DNA of 64,000 nucleotides. Origin: Nocardioides sp. (lineage in GTDB: Bacteria; Actinomycetota; Actinomycetes; Propionibacteriales; Nocardioidaceae). The stretch covers positions 203,970 to 267,969 of the forward strand of contig PBYI01000034.1 in the NCBI GenBank assembly GCA_002729525.1. Reading direction: 5' to 3'. Shown here piece after piece: positions 43,864-55,577 of this stretch; position 1 is the stretch's first letter, and every line of letters starts with the position of its first letter. A model generated the notes under the pieces. That model worked only from the letters and a program-made list of their open reading frames with translations. It did no database searches and had not been told where the DNA came from. A program made the position numbers and the translations under genes.

Positions 43864-44123
43864 AGCCGCGCTCGCTCGGCGGACTCGTCATGCAGGGCGG
43901 CGATGACGTCCTCAGCCGACTCCGCGTGCTCACCCTCGACCGTCATGGCGAGGAAGCGCTCCATCGCCGCCGCCCGCTGGTCGTGGCCGACCGGGAACCG
44001 GGAGTCGATCGCCTCGCGGATCACCGCTGCGACGCTACGGCCGCTGGCACGCGCTTCCGCCTCGACGCGGTCGTAGCGCGCCTGGTCGAGCAACAGCTGA
44101 AGGCGGCGCTCCATCACGGACAT
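43860..44123 (-). CDS. vapB: VapB-type ribbon-helix-helix antitoxin
   Basis: An 87-residue antitoxin with an N-terminal ribbon-helix-helix (RLQLLLDQARYDRVEAEA, GRSVAAVIREAID) that binds operator DNA and a C-terminal tail that would wrap VapC. ATG at 44123 is chosen over an ATG six bases earlier (44129) because TAATGT plus six bases sits exactly upstream, matching the leaderless pattern seen elsewhere in the window. Such operons are normally autoregulated. Confidence 0.8.
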   Translation of the reverse strand: MSVMERRLQLLLDQARYDRVEAEARASGRSVAAVIREAIDSRFPVGHDQRAAAMERFLAMTVEGEHAESAEDVIAALHDESAERARL

Positions 44124-44181
44124 ACACATACATTAGCGTGTGCAGGAGTTCCGGGCAGCGACGATGAGGCTGGCCGAAAAG

Positions 44182-44218
44182 CGGAGGATCCCCGGCACCA
44201 GGTGCCGAGGATCCTCCG
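44182..44218 (-). terminator. Rho-independent terminator of guaA
   Basis: Arms 44182-44199 and 44201-44218 are reverse complements at 17 of 18 positions, each containing GGATCC. On the minus strand the hairpin is followed two bases later by TTTT. It lies 26 bp after the guaA stop. Confidence 0.8.
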
Positions 44219-44242
44219 ACGTCGAGCGGGTCAGCCCGCCCG

Positions 44243-45828
<1,586 letters not shown>

Positions 45829-45868
45829 GTGCTCAGCGTAGTGACGCGGGGCGGCGGTGGAAAAAGCA

Positions 45869-45905
45869 CCAGGCCCCGCCGGGGAGGGAGGGTGGCGGGG
45901 CCTGG
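45869..45905 (-). terminator. terminator hairpin between the GMC gene and guaA
   Basis: CCAGGCCCCGCC (45869-45880) and GGCGGGGCCTGG (45894-45905) are exact reverse complements with a 13-base loop. On the minus strand TTTTT follows five bases after the stem. Two further hairpins lie upstream in the same gap: ACCCACCCCG/CGGGGTGGGT (45973-46007) and TCCGGAA/TTCCGGA (46018-46036), the latter 15 bp from the GMC gene stop. Confidence 0.75.
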
Positions 45906-46050
45906 GCGTCCTCGCTGATCTGGGACCGGCGCTGACCGGGTCCGACCCTTCGGGAGGGAGCGTGAATGTCGGACCCACCCCGCCCAACGAGCGTGGACGG
46001 GGTGGGTTACGTGGGGTTCCGGAATCTTTTTCCGGAGTCGTGCGACGGGG

Positions 46051-47769
46051 TCACGAGACCCCGACGATCGGCAGCCGGAGGGCACCCGGGGCGGCTCCCG
46101 GGACGGCGGGGTAGCGGGGGGCGACCGGCTGCACGCGCTCGTAGCCGTCGCCCAGCGCGGGCCGGCTGTCAGCCTCGCCCTTGTTGGGCCACAGCGCCAT
46201 GGCGCGCTCGGCCTGGGCGGTGATCGTGAGCGACGGGTTGACCCCCAGGTTGGCCGAGATCGCCGAGCCGTCGGCGACGTGCAGGCCCGGGTAGCCGTAG
46301 ACGCGCTGGTAGGCGTCGATGACGCCGGTCTCGGGCGAGTCGCCGATCGCGCAGCCACCGATGAAGTGGGCGGTCAGCGGCATGTTGAACGGCTCGCCGA
46401 TGTTGCCGCCCGGGGTGCCGCCCAGGAAGCCGGCGATGCGGCGTACGGCGTCGTTGGCGACCGGGATCCAGGTCGGGTTGGGAGCACCGTGGCCCTGGCG
46501 CGAGGTCATCCGCCACGGAGTGAAGCGGCCCTTGCGGCCGTAGGTGGTGATGGAGTTGTCGAGGCTCTGCATCACCAGGGCGATGACGGCGCGCTCGGAC
46601 CAGTGCTTCACGTCGTACAGGTCCTTGACGTTGTGCCGCTCCTTCCACAGCTCCTTCAGCCAGGTCTGCCAGCGGGGCTCGTCGCCGTCGCCGTCGGTGA
46701 GGACGGTCTGCATGAAGGCCATCGTGTTGTGGCCGGGGCCGTAGCGGCACGGCTCGATGTGGGTGTTCTCGTCCGGGTGGAACGACGAGGTGATCGCGAC
46801 GCCGTAGGAGTAGTCGGTGGTGTCGCTCGTCGGGGCGATGGCACCGAGGATCGACTCGGAGTTGGTGCGCGAGAGGTAGCCGAGGCGGCCCGAGAGGCGG
46901 GGCAGGTGGCCCTCGTCCTTCATCCGGTGCAGCAGCTTCTGGGTGCCCAGCGACGCCGCCGCCAGCACCACGTGCTCGGCGGTGAGGGTGCGGGTGCTGC
47001 GCGCGGTGGCGCGCTTGGCCTTGGTGTACTTCACACGGACGTCGTAGCCCCCGCCCTCGCGCTCGGTGAGCCGGGTGACGGTGGTCAGCGGGAGGACCTT
47101 CGCGCCCTTCTTCTCCGCGAGGTAAAGGTAGTTCTTCACCAGGGTGTTCTTCGCGTTGTGCTTGCACCCGGTCATGCACTCGCCGCAGTTGAGGCAGGCG
47201 TTGCGGTCGGGGCCCTCGCCGCCGAAGAACGGGTCGGCGACCCTCTCACCGGGCTCGGCGTCCGGGCCGCCGAAGAACACGCCGACCGGCGTCGGGTGGA
47301 AGGTGTCGCCCACGCCCATGTCGTCGGCGACCTTCTTCATCACCTGGTCGGCCGGTGTGTGCACGGGGTTCTCGACGACGCCGAGCATCCGCTTGGCCTG
47401 GTCGTAGTACGGCGCGAGCTCGGACTTCCAGTCGGTGATGTGGCTCCACTGCGGGTCGCGGTAGAACGGCGCGAGCGGCTCGTAGAGCGTGTTGGCGTAG
47501 ACCAGCGAGCCACCGCCCACGCCGGCGCCCGCGACGATGAGGGTGTCGCGGACGGCGTCGATGCGCTGGATGCCGTAGCAGCCGAGCGCCGGCGCCCACA
47601 GGTAGCGCTTGATGTCGAAGGTGCCGGTGGAGAAGTCGTCGTCCTCGAACCGGGGACCGGCCTCGAGGACGCCGACGCGGTAGCCCTTCTCGGTCAGCCG
47701 CAGGGCGGTCACCGAGCCGCCGAAGCCGGAGCCGACGACCAGGACGTCGAAGTCGAACTGCTGGGACAT
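46051..47769 (-). CDS. GMC oxidoreductase, cholesterol-oxidase-like
   Basis: FAD enzyme of 572 residues related to the ChoD-type GMC family. FAD motif VVGSGFGGSVTALRL near residue 11; AGAGVGGGSLVYANTL; C-terminal GGCAIGDSPETGVIDAYQRVYGY and GLHVADGSAISANLGVNPS. It also has a four-cysteine ferredoxin-like cluster C192-x2-C195-x2-C198-x3-C202, suggesting a possible [4Fe-4S] centre or structural site. Substrate (sterol or other alcohol) is not proven. It follows the aldehyde dehydrogenase gene with a one-base gap, so an alcohol-to-acid pair is plausible. ATG at 47769. Confidence 0.82.
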   Translation of the reverse strand: MSQQFDFDVLVVGSGFGGSVTALRLTEKGYRVGVLEAGPRFEDDDFSTGTFDIKRYLWAPALGCYGIQRIDAVRDTLIVAGAGVGGGSLVYANTLYEPLAPFYRDPQWSHITDWKSELAPYYDQAKRMLGVVENPVHTPADQVMKKVADDMGVGDTFHPTPVGVFFGGPDAEPGERVADPFFGGEGPDRNACLNCGECMTGCKHNAKNTLVKNYLYLAEKKGAKVLPLTTVTRLTEREGGGYDVRVKYTKAKRATARSTRTLTAEHVVLAAASLGTQKLLHRMKDEGHLPRLSGRLGYLSRTNSESILGAIAPTSDTTDYSYGVAITSSFHPDENTHIEPCRYGPGHNTMAFMQTVLTDGDGDEPRWQTWLKELWKERHNVKDLYDVKHWSERAVIALVMQSLDNSITTYGRKGRFTPWRMTSRQGHGAPNPTWIPVANDAVRRIAGFLGGTPGGNIGEPFNMPLTAHFIGGCAIGDSPETGVIDAYQRVYGYPGLHVADGSAISANLGVNPSLTITAQAERAMALWPNKGEADSRPALGDGYERVQPVAPRYPAVPGAAPGALRLPIVGVS

Positions 47770-47770
47770 G

Positions 47771-49402
47771 TCAGGCCCTCCCGAGCTTGCTCATGAGCCG
47801 CTCGTTGGCGGTCATCACCTTGGCGTAGGTCTCGTCGGACATCCCGAGCACCGGCGCGAACCGGAGCAGCTTCTGCACCCCGACGGACTGCGGCTCGGTG
47901 TAGCGGTGGATGCCCTCGGCGCCCTGCCGGCGACCCATGCCGGAGGAGCGCATGCCGCCCATGGGGGCGTCGATGCTGGCGAACGTGGCGCCGAACGCCT
48001 CGTTGACGTTGACGGTGCCGCACGTGATCTGGCGCGCGAGCACCCGCGCCCGGGCGGTGTCGCGGCTGTAGATCGAGGCGTTGAGCCCGTAGTCGCCGTC
48101 GTTGGCGCGGGCCACGGCGTCGGACTCGTCGTGGAACCGGTAGAGCGCGATGACCGGGCCGAACGTCTCGGTGCCGAAGCACGTCATGTCGGGCGAGACG
48201 TTCTCCAGGATCGTCGGCTCGTAGACGTAGGGGCCGAGGTCGGGTCGCGCCCGGCCGCCGGTGAGCACCCGGGCGCCCTTGGCGACGGCGTCGTCGACGT
48301 GCGCCTCGACGGTGGCGAGCTGGTCGGCGGAGATGAGCGAGCCCATGTCGACGCCCCACTCCAGCGACGCCCCGAGCGACATCGCCTGGGTGCGGGCCAC
48401 GAACCGCTCCACGAACCGGTCGTAGACCTGGTCGGCGACGAACATCCGCTCCATCGACACGCACAGCTGGCCGGCGTTGGAGAACGAGGCACGTACGGCG
48501 CCCTCGGCCGCGCGCTCGAGGTCGGCGTCGCGGAGCACCAGGATGGGGTTCTTGCCCCCGAGCTCCAGCGAGCAGCCGATGAGCCGCGACGCGCACTGCT
48601 CGGCCACGATCCGGCCGGTGGCGGTCGAGCCGGTGAAGCAGACGTAGTCGGCGCGACCGATGATCGAGCCGCCGACCGTGCGGCCGGGGCCGGCCACGAC
48701 CTGCCACAGGTCTGCCGGGAAGCCGGCCTCCTCCAGCAGTCGGGCACCCAGCAGCGCGGTGAGCATGGTCTGCGCGTCGGGCTTGGTGACGACGGCGTTG
48801 CCGGCGAGCAGCGCGGGCAGGCCGTCGCAGAGCGCCATGGTGAAGGGGTAGTTCCAGGGCGAGATGATCCCGACGACGCCCTTGGGCACCCGGTTGAGCT
48901 CGACGCGGGTCAGGCCGGGCACGACGCCGGCGCGGCGCTTGGTGTCGAGGTGCTGGTGGGCGGTGCGCGCGTAGTAGCGGGCGGTCAGCGCGATGTGCAG
49001 GGGCTCATCGAAGGCGTGCTTGCGCGACTTGCCCGACTCCCAGCAGATGAGGTCGAGGATCTCGTCCTGACGGTCGAGGACGAGCGCGTGCAGCCGCTCC
49101 AGGCAGGCGACCCGGTGGTCGATGCTGGTGCGGGCCCACGCCTCCTGGGCGCGACGGGCGCGCTCGAACGCCTCGGCGACGTCGTCGTCGGTCGACTGCG
49201 GCACGTGCGCGAGCGGCGCCTCGTTGATCGGGCTGTGCACGACCGCGGACTCTCCGGAGGTGGCGAGCACCTTCGCGGTGAGGCGGGCGACGTACGACGG
49301 CTCGAGCGCGTAGGACGCGCGCGGGTCGTGCTCGGGGTCGGCGGGTCCCGAGACCAGGGGGGCGCCGGAGGCGCCCGGCAGGTCGTCGTGGGGAGCACTC
49401 AT
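47771..49402 (-). CDS. succinic semialdehyde dehydrogenase-like aldehyde dehydrogenase
   Basis: A 543-residue NAD(P)+ aldehyde dehydrogenase. Key blocks: [39 protein letters not shown] (catalytic Glu), SNAGQLCVSMERMF (catalytic Cys) and NDGDYGLNASIYSRD. Sequence style fits the GabD2/SSADH group of actinobacteria. ATG at 49402 has TACGCT plus six bases upstream, so a leaderless start is likely; upstream in-frame codons are not needed. First gene of a two-gene unit with the GMC oxidoreductase. Confidence 0.85.
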   Translation of the reverse strand: MSAPHDDLPGASGAPLVSGPADPEHDPRASYALEPSYVARLTAKVLATSGESAVVHSPINEAPLAHVPQSTDDDVAEAFERARRAQEAWARTSIDHRVACLERLHALVLDRQDEILDLICWESGKSRKHAFDEPLHIALTARYYARTAHQHLDTKRRAGVVPGLTRVELNRVPKGVVGIISPWNYPFTMALCDGLPALLAGNAVVTKPDAQTMLTALLGARLLEEAGFPADLWQVVAGPGRTVGGSIIGRADYVCFTGSTATGRIVAEQCASRLIGCSLELGGKNPILVLRDADLERAAEGAVRASFSNAGQLCVSMERMFVADQVYDRFVERFVARTQAMSLGASLEWGVDMGSLISADQLATVEAHVDDAVAKGARVLTGGRARPDLGPYVYEPTILENVSPDMTCFGTETFGPVIALYRFHDESDAVARANDGDYGLNASIYSRDTARARVLARQITCGTVNVNEAFGATFASIDAPMGGMRSSGMGRRQGAEGIHRYTEPQSVGVQKLLRFAPVLGMSDETYAKVMTANERLMSKLGRA

Positions 49403-49459
49403 ACAGCGAGCGTAGGTGACGTACGTCTCGCGGGCTACTGACGCGTAGCATTTGTGGGA

Positions 49460-49486
49460 CTTGACACTCTGAATTCTTTTGTCAAG
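49460..49486. promoter_or_regulatory. CTTGACA/TGTCAAG inverted repeat in an AT-rich patch
   Basis: CTTGACA (49460-49466) and TGTCAAG (49480-49486) are exact reverse complements separated by 13 AT-rich bases (CTCTGAATTCTTT). They lie in the 184-bp divergent region between the aldehyde dehydrogenase and the small membrane-protein gene. Each arm contains TTGACA, so it may be back-to-back -35 elements or a repressor site. Confidence 0.45.
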
Positions 49487-49586
49487 CACCGTTCGGGGCC
49501 CGTTTCCGCGGTCCCGGTCGACCCCGACCGGGCCGTCCCGCGGGCGCTGCCCGTCGCCCTCGCGCGCGGGCGACTAGGTTGAGCCG

Positions 49587-50062
49587 GTGCTCGTGACGTC
49601 CCGCCGCATCGCGCTCGCCCTCATGTGGGCGGTCGTCCTCATCGCCTTCGCGCTCTTCTTCGCCGGCGGCAACGACACCTGGTTCGACGTACCGCCGCTG
49701 CTCGCACCGATCGTGGTGCTCGCCAGCGCGGTGTTCGTGCACTTCGTCATCGAGTCGACCGGCTACCGCACGCCGGCAGTGCCTCCCGGCACCCCCGAGG
49801 ACGAGGCCCGGGCCACCTCGACCCAGGCCTTCGGGGCGTCGCAGTTCAAGCGGATGCTGCCCGCCGAGGTGCCCGCGCTGGTCGCGGTCGCACTGGCCTA
49901 CGCCACCGTCGACGGCGGCTTCTTCACCTACTGCACCGGCGCCCTCGCCTCCATCGTGCTGATGGCGCTGCACGCCTGGCCCGGGGAGATCCAGATCGCG
50001 AAGGTCCAGGCCTCCCTGGAGCGCGACGGCGGCGACTCCTACCTCCGCGAGGTGCTTGCCGG

Positions 50063-50066
<4 letters not shown>
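49587..50066 (+). CDS. four-helix membrane protein
   Basis: A 159-residue hydrophobic protein with helices at about 9-27, 36-55, 95-112 and 114-130, and a short charged C-terminus (QIAKVQASLERDGG). No motif recognised. GTG at 49587 is preceded by TAGGTT and six bases, a leaderless-type promoter. Its stop overlaps the next gene by four bases, so it is cotranscribed and coupled with the ABC-F gene. Function unknown. Confidence 0.7.
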
Positions 50067-51715
<1,649 letters not shown>

Positions 51716-51750
51716 GGGCTCGGGTCAGAGCGCGGCAGAGCCGGGCATCC

Positions 51751-51774
51751 CCTGGTCAGGACCAGGAACTTTTA
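51751..51774 (+). terminator. hairpin plus T-run after the ABC-F gene
   Basis: CCTGGTC (51751-51757) and GACCAGG (51760-51766) are exact reverse complements, followed by AAC and TTTT on the plus strand. In practice the loop would be TCAGGA. It lies 35 bp after the ABC-F stop. Confidence 0.65.
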
Positions 51775-51865
51775 CACAGGAACTGGTCTAGTCCGGCGGT
51801 GCTCCCCGGGGTACCCGTGTCTACCGTGCTCCGGTCCGCGTCCGCTTCTCGGAGGTCCCGGCACC

Positions 51866-53158
51866 ATGCGCGCCACCCCCCGCACGCCGTCCACCCGTCC
51901 CGTCGCCACCGCGACCGGCCTGCTGCTCGCCGTCCTCGGCCTGCTGCTCACCACCCTGGCGGTGCCCCCGCCGGCCGCTGCGGCCGACGGCACGTTCCGG
52001 CTCGACCTCGACGACTGGAACGGTGCTCCGCTCAGCGGCGCGTCGGTGACGTTCTACCGGTACAACCTGCCCGGCGGGACCTACCAGGAGACGATCACCG
52101 GCACCCCGACCGGCTCCACCGGCACGAGCACCACCACGCTGCCGCCCGGCTACTACTACGTGCGCGTCTCGGCCGCCGGCTTCGGCGGCGGCTACCTGCG
52201 CGACGGCGGTGTCACGCCGTTCCTCGCGGACAGCGACGCGTTCGGGGTCCCCGACGGCGGCACGGTGGACGAGACCACCGCGCTGGAGCCCAGTGCGACG
52301 GTCACCGGGAGGGTGGTGGCGCCCGACGGCACCGGGGTCGGTGGGTCCTGCGCGATCCGCCCCGACGTCCAGGCACCGTCGGGCTGGAGCGGCGGTGCCC
52401 GGTTCGTGGATGCTCCCTGTGACTTCGAGCTGACCGGCCTGCTCGCCGGCACCTACCGCTTCCGGGCCAGCAGCCGCGACACCGAGGCGGCCTTCGACCC
52501 GATCTACTGGGGCAGCGCCACGGACCCGGACGACGCCCGCACGGTGGAGGTGCGTCCGGGCGAGAACCTCGACATCGGCGCGATCCGGGTCTTCGCGCCT
52601 GGCACCGGCCCGTACGTCGAGACGCTCGGGTCGCCCTCGGTACGCGGGCGGTTCCGCGTCGGCGGCGCCCTGGTCGCCGTCGCACCGCCCCTGTCGCCGG
52701 CCGCGGCCGTGACGACCTACCAGTGGCTGCGCGACGGCGTGGACATCGACGGCGCGACGTCGCGCCGGTACGAACCGGCTGCGGCCGACGTCGGCCACGA
52801 CGTATCGGTGCGGGTGCGTGGTTTCCGGCTCGACTACCGGTTCGGTGGGGGCGCGAGCAGCACCCCCGTGACGGTGCGCAAGGGCCGGGCGACCAACGTG
52901 CGACGACCGCAGGTGCTCGGCCGCACGAAGGTGGGTCGCCGGGTACGGGTCGCCCGCGACCGCTGGCATCCGTCGGGTGCGCGGAAGACGATCCGCTGGA
53001 AGGCCGGCAACCGGACCGTCCGCGGTGCGACGTCCCGGCGCCTCCGCGTCCGGCCCTGGATGCGCGGGAAGCGGTTGCGAGCCCGCGTGGTCGTCCGCGC
53101 CCCCGGCTGGACGACGACCTCCGCCTGGACCGCGCCGAGCCGCCGCGTGCGGCGCTAA
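51866..53158 (+). CDS. secreted protein with carboxypeptidase-regulatory-like/Ig-like domains
   Basis: A 430-residue exported protein. Signal peptide about 1-40 (LLLAVLGLLLTTLAVPPPAAAADG). The first half (about 42-240) has two beta-sandwich units of the carboxypeptidase-D regulatory-like kind (GAPLSGASVTFYRYN..., TVTGRVVAPDGTGVGGSC). The second half has an Ig-like unit around TTYQWLRDGVDIDGATSRRY and a basic C-terminal region. No catalytic motif. ATG at 51866 is preceded by GGAGG. Probably a cell-surface structural or adhesion protein. Confidence 0.75.
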   Translation: MRATPRTPSTRPVATATGLLLAVLGLLLTTLAVPPPAAAADGTFRLDLDDWNGAPLSGASVTFYRYNLPGGTYQETITGTPTGSTGTSTTTLPPGYYYVRVSAAGFGGGYLRDGGVTPFLADSDAFGVPDGGTVDETTALEPSATVTGRVVAPDGTGVGGSCAIRPDVQAPSGWSGGARFVDAPCDFELTGLLAGTYRFRASSRDTEAAFDPIYWGSATDPDDARTVEVRPGENLDIGAIRVFAPGTGPYVETLGSPSVRGRFRVGGALVAVAPPLSPAAAVTTYQWLRDGVDIDGATSRRYEPAAADVGHDVSVRVRGFRLDYRFGGGASSTPVTVRKGRATNVRRPQVLGRTKVGRRVRVARDRWHPSGARKTIRWKAGNRTVRGATSRRLRVRPWMRGKRLRARVVVRAPGWTTTSAWTAPSRRVRR

Positions 53159-53170
53159 GGCGGCGCCGAC

Positions 53171-54925
53171 TCACACGATGTCGCGGACCTTCACCCGGGC
53201 CTCGTCGGCCTCCTGGTCGGTGAGCTTGGCCTGTGACTGCCGCTCGGCCTCCACGCGCCGCAGGTAGTGGTCGACCTCCTCGCGCATCCGCTCGTCGCTC
53301 CAGCCGAGCTCGTCGGCCATCAGCCGGGCCGCGGCCGGGGCGGCGGCGACCCCGCGGTCGAAGGTCTCGATCGAGATCCGGGTGCGGCGGGCGAGCACGT
53401 CGTCGAGGTGGCGCGCACCCTCGTGGGTCACGGCGTAGACGACCTCGGCGGCGAGGTAGTCCTCGGCGCCCTCGAGCGGCGCGCCGAGGTGGCGGCGCTC
53501 GGCGACGAGCGCGAGCAGGTCGTCGACGAGGCCGCCGTACCGGCCGAGCAGGTGGTCGATGCGGGCGACGTGCAACCGGGCGCGACGCGCCAGCAGCACC
53601 CGCTGGTTGGTGCGGGTCTCGTAGTTCTCCGCGCCGAGCAGGCGCACCTGGTCGGTGATGGAGTCGCGGATGGTGATGTTGGCCGACGTCTTGAGCGAGT
53701 GGGCGGCCGCGTCGACGGCGTCCTTCCCCATCACCCGGTACGTCGTGTACTTGCCGCCGGCGATCATCACCAGGCCGGGCACGGGCGTGACGACGGTGTG
53801 CTCGCGCGAGATCCGCGAGGTCGGCTCGGACTCCCCCGACAGCAGCGGGCGCAGGCCGGCGTACACGCCCTCGACGTCCTCGTGGTCCAGCGGCTCGCGC
53901 AGGATGGAGTTGACATGGTCGAGGACGTAGTCGATGTCGGCGCGCGAGGCAGCCGGGTGAGCCTTGTCGAGGTCCCACGGGGTGTCGGTGGTGCCGATGA
54001 TCCAGTGCCGGCCCCACGGGATCACGAAGAGCACGGACTTCTCGGTGCGGACGATGAAGCCCGACTCCGAGCGGATCCGGTCGCGCGGCACCACCAGGTG
54101 GACGCCCTTGGACGCCTGGACGTGCAGCGCGCCGCGCCCACCGACCATCTCCTGGATCTCGTCGGTCCACACACCGGCGGCGTTGATGACGACACGGGCC
54201 CGGACGGTGAAGTCCTTCCCGTGCTCGAGGTCGCGGGCGGTGACGCCGACGACCCGCTCGCCCTCGCGCAGGAAGCCGGTGACCTGCACCCGGGTGGCGA
54301 CGTGCGCGCCGTGGCCGGCGGCGGTGCGCGCGGCGGCGAGCACCAGGCGTGCGTCGTCGACCTGGGCGTCGTAGTACTGGATCGCGCCGGCGATCTCCTC
54401 GGACTTGAAGTCGGGCGCGATCCGGGCGACGCCGCGCCGGGTGAGGTGGCGGTGCTTGGGCAGACCCATGTCGTACTTGCCGGTCATCGCCATGCCGTCG
54501 TACAGCGCGAGGCCGGCGCCGACGTAGGGGCGCTCCCAGAAGCGGTGGGTCAGCGGGTAGAGGAACGGCACCGGCTTGACCAGGTGGGGGGCGAGGCGGG
54601 TGAGCAGCAGCCCGCGCTCCTGCAGCGCCTCGCGCACCAGGCCGAAGTCGAGCATCTCCAGGTAGCGCAGGCCTCCGTGGATGAGCTTGTTGCTGCGGCT
54701 GGAGGTGCCGGAGGCGAGGTCGCGCTGCTCGAGCAGCCCGGTGTTGAGCCCGCGGGTCACGGCGTCGAGTGCCGCACCGACGCCGACGACGCCGCCGCCG
54801 ACGACGAGGACGTCGAGCTCGCCCTCCCCCTCCAGCCCCGACATCGAGGCGATCGCGGCGTCGCGCGCCTGCGGGCTGAGGGCGCTGGGTCCGACGACGT
54901 GGGCGGGTCCGGCGGGGAGACTCAT
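53171..54925 (-). CDS. glpD: glycerol-3-phosphate dehydrogenase (aerobic, FAD)
   Basis: Membrane-associated flavoenzyme oxidising sn-glycerol 3-phosphate to dihydroxyacetone phosphate and passing electrons to quinone. The 584-residue protein has the FAD motif VVGGGVVGVGAALDAVTRGL near residue 36, ERDLASGTS-like EQRDLASGTSSRSNKLIHGG, and the GlpD C-terminal domain. Length is typical. ATG at 54925 has GAGTGAGGAC upstream. No glpK or glpF is adjacent; it stands alone, convergent with the secreted-protein gene. Confidence 0.93.
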   Translation of the reverse strand: MSLPAGPAHVVGPSALSPQARDAAIASMSGLEGEGELDVLVVGGGVVGVGAALDAVTRGLNTGLLEQRDLASGTSSRSNKLIHGGLRYLEMLDFGLVREALQERGLLLTRLAPHLVKPVPFLYPLTHRFWERPYVGAGLALYDGMAMTGKYDMGLPKHRHLTRRGVARIAPDFKSEEIAGAIQYYDAQVDDARLVLAAARTAAGHGAHVATRVQVTGFLREGERVVGVTARDLEHGKDFTVRARVVINAAGVWTDEIQEMVGGRGALHVQASKGVHLVVPRDRIRSESGFIVRTEKSVLFVIPWGRHWIIGTTDTPWDLDKAHPAASRADIDYVLDHVNSILREPLDHEDVEGVYAGLRPLLSGESEPTSRISREHTVVTPVPGLVMIAGGKYTTYRVMGKDAVDAAAHSLKTSANITIRDSITDQVRLLGAENYETRTNQRVLLARRARLHVARIDHLLGRYGGLVDDLLALVAERRHLGAPLEGAEDYLAAEVVYAVTHEGARHLDDVLARRTRISIETFDRGVAAAPAAARLMADELGWSDERMREEVDHYLRRVEAERQSQAKLTDQEADEARVKVRDIV

Positions 54926-54998
54926 GTCCTCACTCTCCCAGACCGCTTGTCGCGGGGGGATTGCGTGCGGGACGGCCGGTCACGGCCGATGGACCCGG

Positions 54999-55577
54999 TC
55001 ACACCATCCGGGCGACGGCGCACAGCCGCTCGGCGAGATGGTCGGTGAGCGGTTCCTCCACCACGCGGCCGTGGGCGCCGCGACCCGAGGCGTGCAGCAT
55101 CCGGTCGGGCTCGGTGCCGGTCACGATGCCGACGTGGGTGACCTTCTCGCCACCCGGCTCGTCGGTGAAGAACCACAGGTCGCCGGGCTGCTCCTGGCCG
55201 CGCTCGACCCGGTGCCCGTGGTGGATCTGGTCGCTGGCGTCGCGCGGCACGGTGACCCCGAGGGCGCGCAGGCTCACGTGCACCAGACCGGAGCAGTCGA
55301 TGCCCTCGGTGGTGAGCCCGCCCCAGACGTAGCGGGTGCCGAGGTAGCCGCGGGCCACCTCGACGAACGCGTCGGTGTCGGGGGTGCAGTCGACCGCGCG
55401 CACCCAGCCGGGGTAGCCGACGGGGTCGTGCCGCGACGGCTGGCCGGGTACGACGACGCGCAGCCAGTCGCCGAGCCGCTCGCGCACCTCGAGCAGCTCG
55501 CCGGGCAGCACCTCGGTCACCTGCTCTGAGTCGCCCCGGGGCTCGCGGTGGACGCCGGTCAGCCTGGTCGCTCTCAT
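54999..55577 (-). CDS. NlpC/P60 peptidase with N-terminal SH3-like domain
   Basis: A 192-residue protein: bacterial SH3-like domain (about 1-62) then a NlpC/P60 papain-like domain. The catalytic triad is visible: Cys95 (DCSG), His148 (THVGIV) and His162 (LHASGRG). No signal peptide, so it is probably cytosolic and acts on imported muropeptides, as YkfC does in Bacillus (cleaving gamma-D-Glu-diamino acid bonds). ATG at 55577 overlaps the epimerase stop (ATGA). Last gene of a three-gene coupled operon. Confidence 0.87.
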   Translation of the reverse strand: MRATRLTGVHREPRGDSEQVTEVLPGELLEVRERLGDWLRVVVPGQPSRHDPVGYPGWVRAVDCTPDTDAFVEVARGYLGTRYVWGGLTTEGIDCSGLVHVSLRALGVTVPRDASDQIHHGHRVERGQEQPGDLWFFTDEPGGEKVTHVGIVTGTEPDRMLHASGRGAHGRVVEEPLTDHLAERLCAVARMV

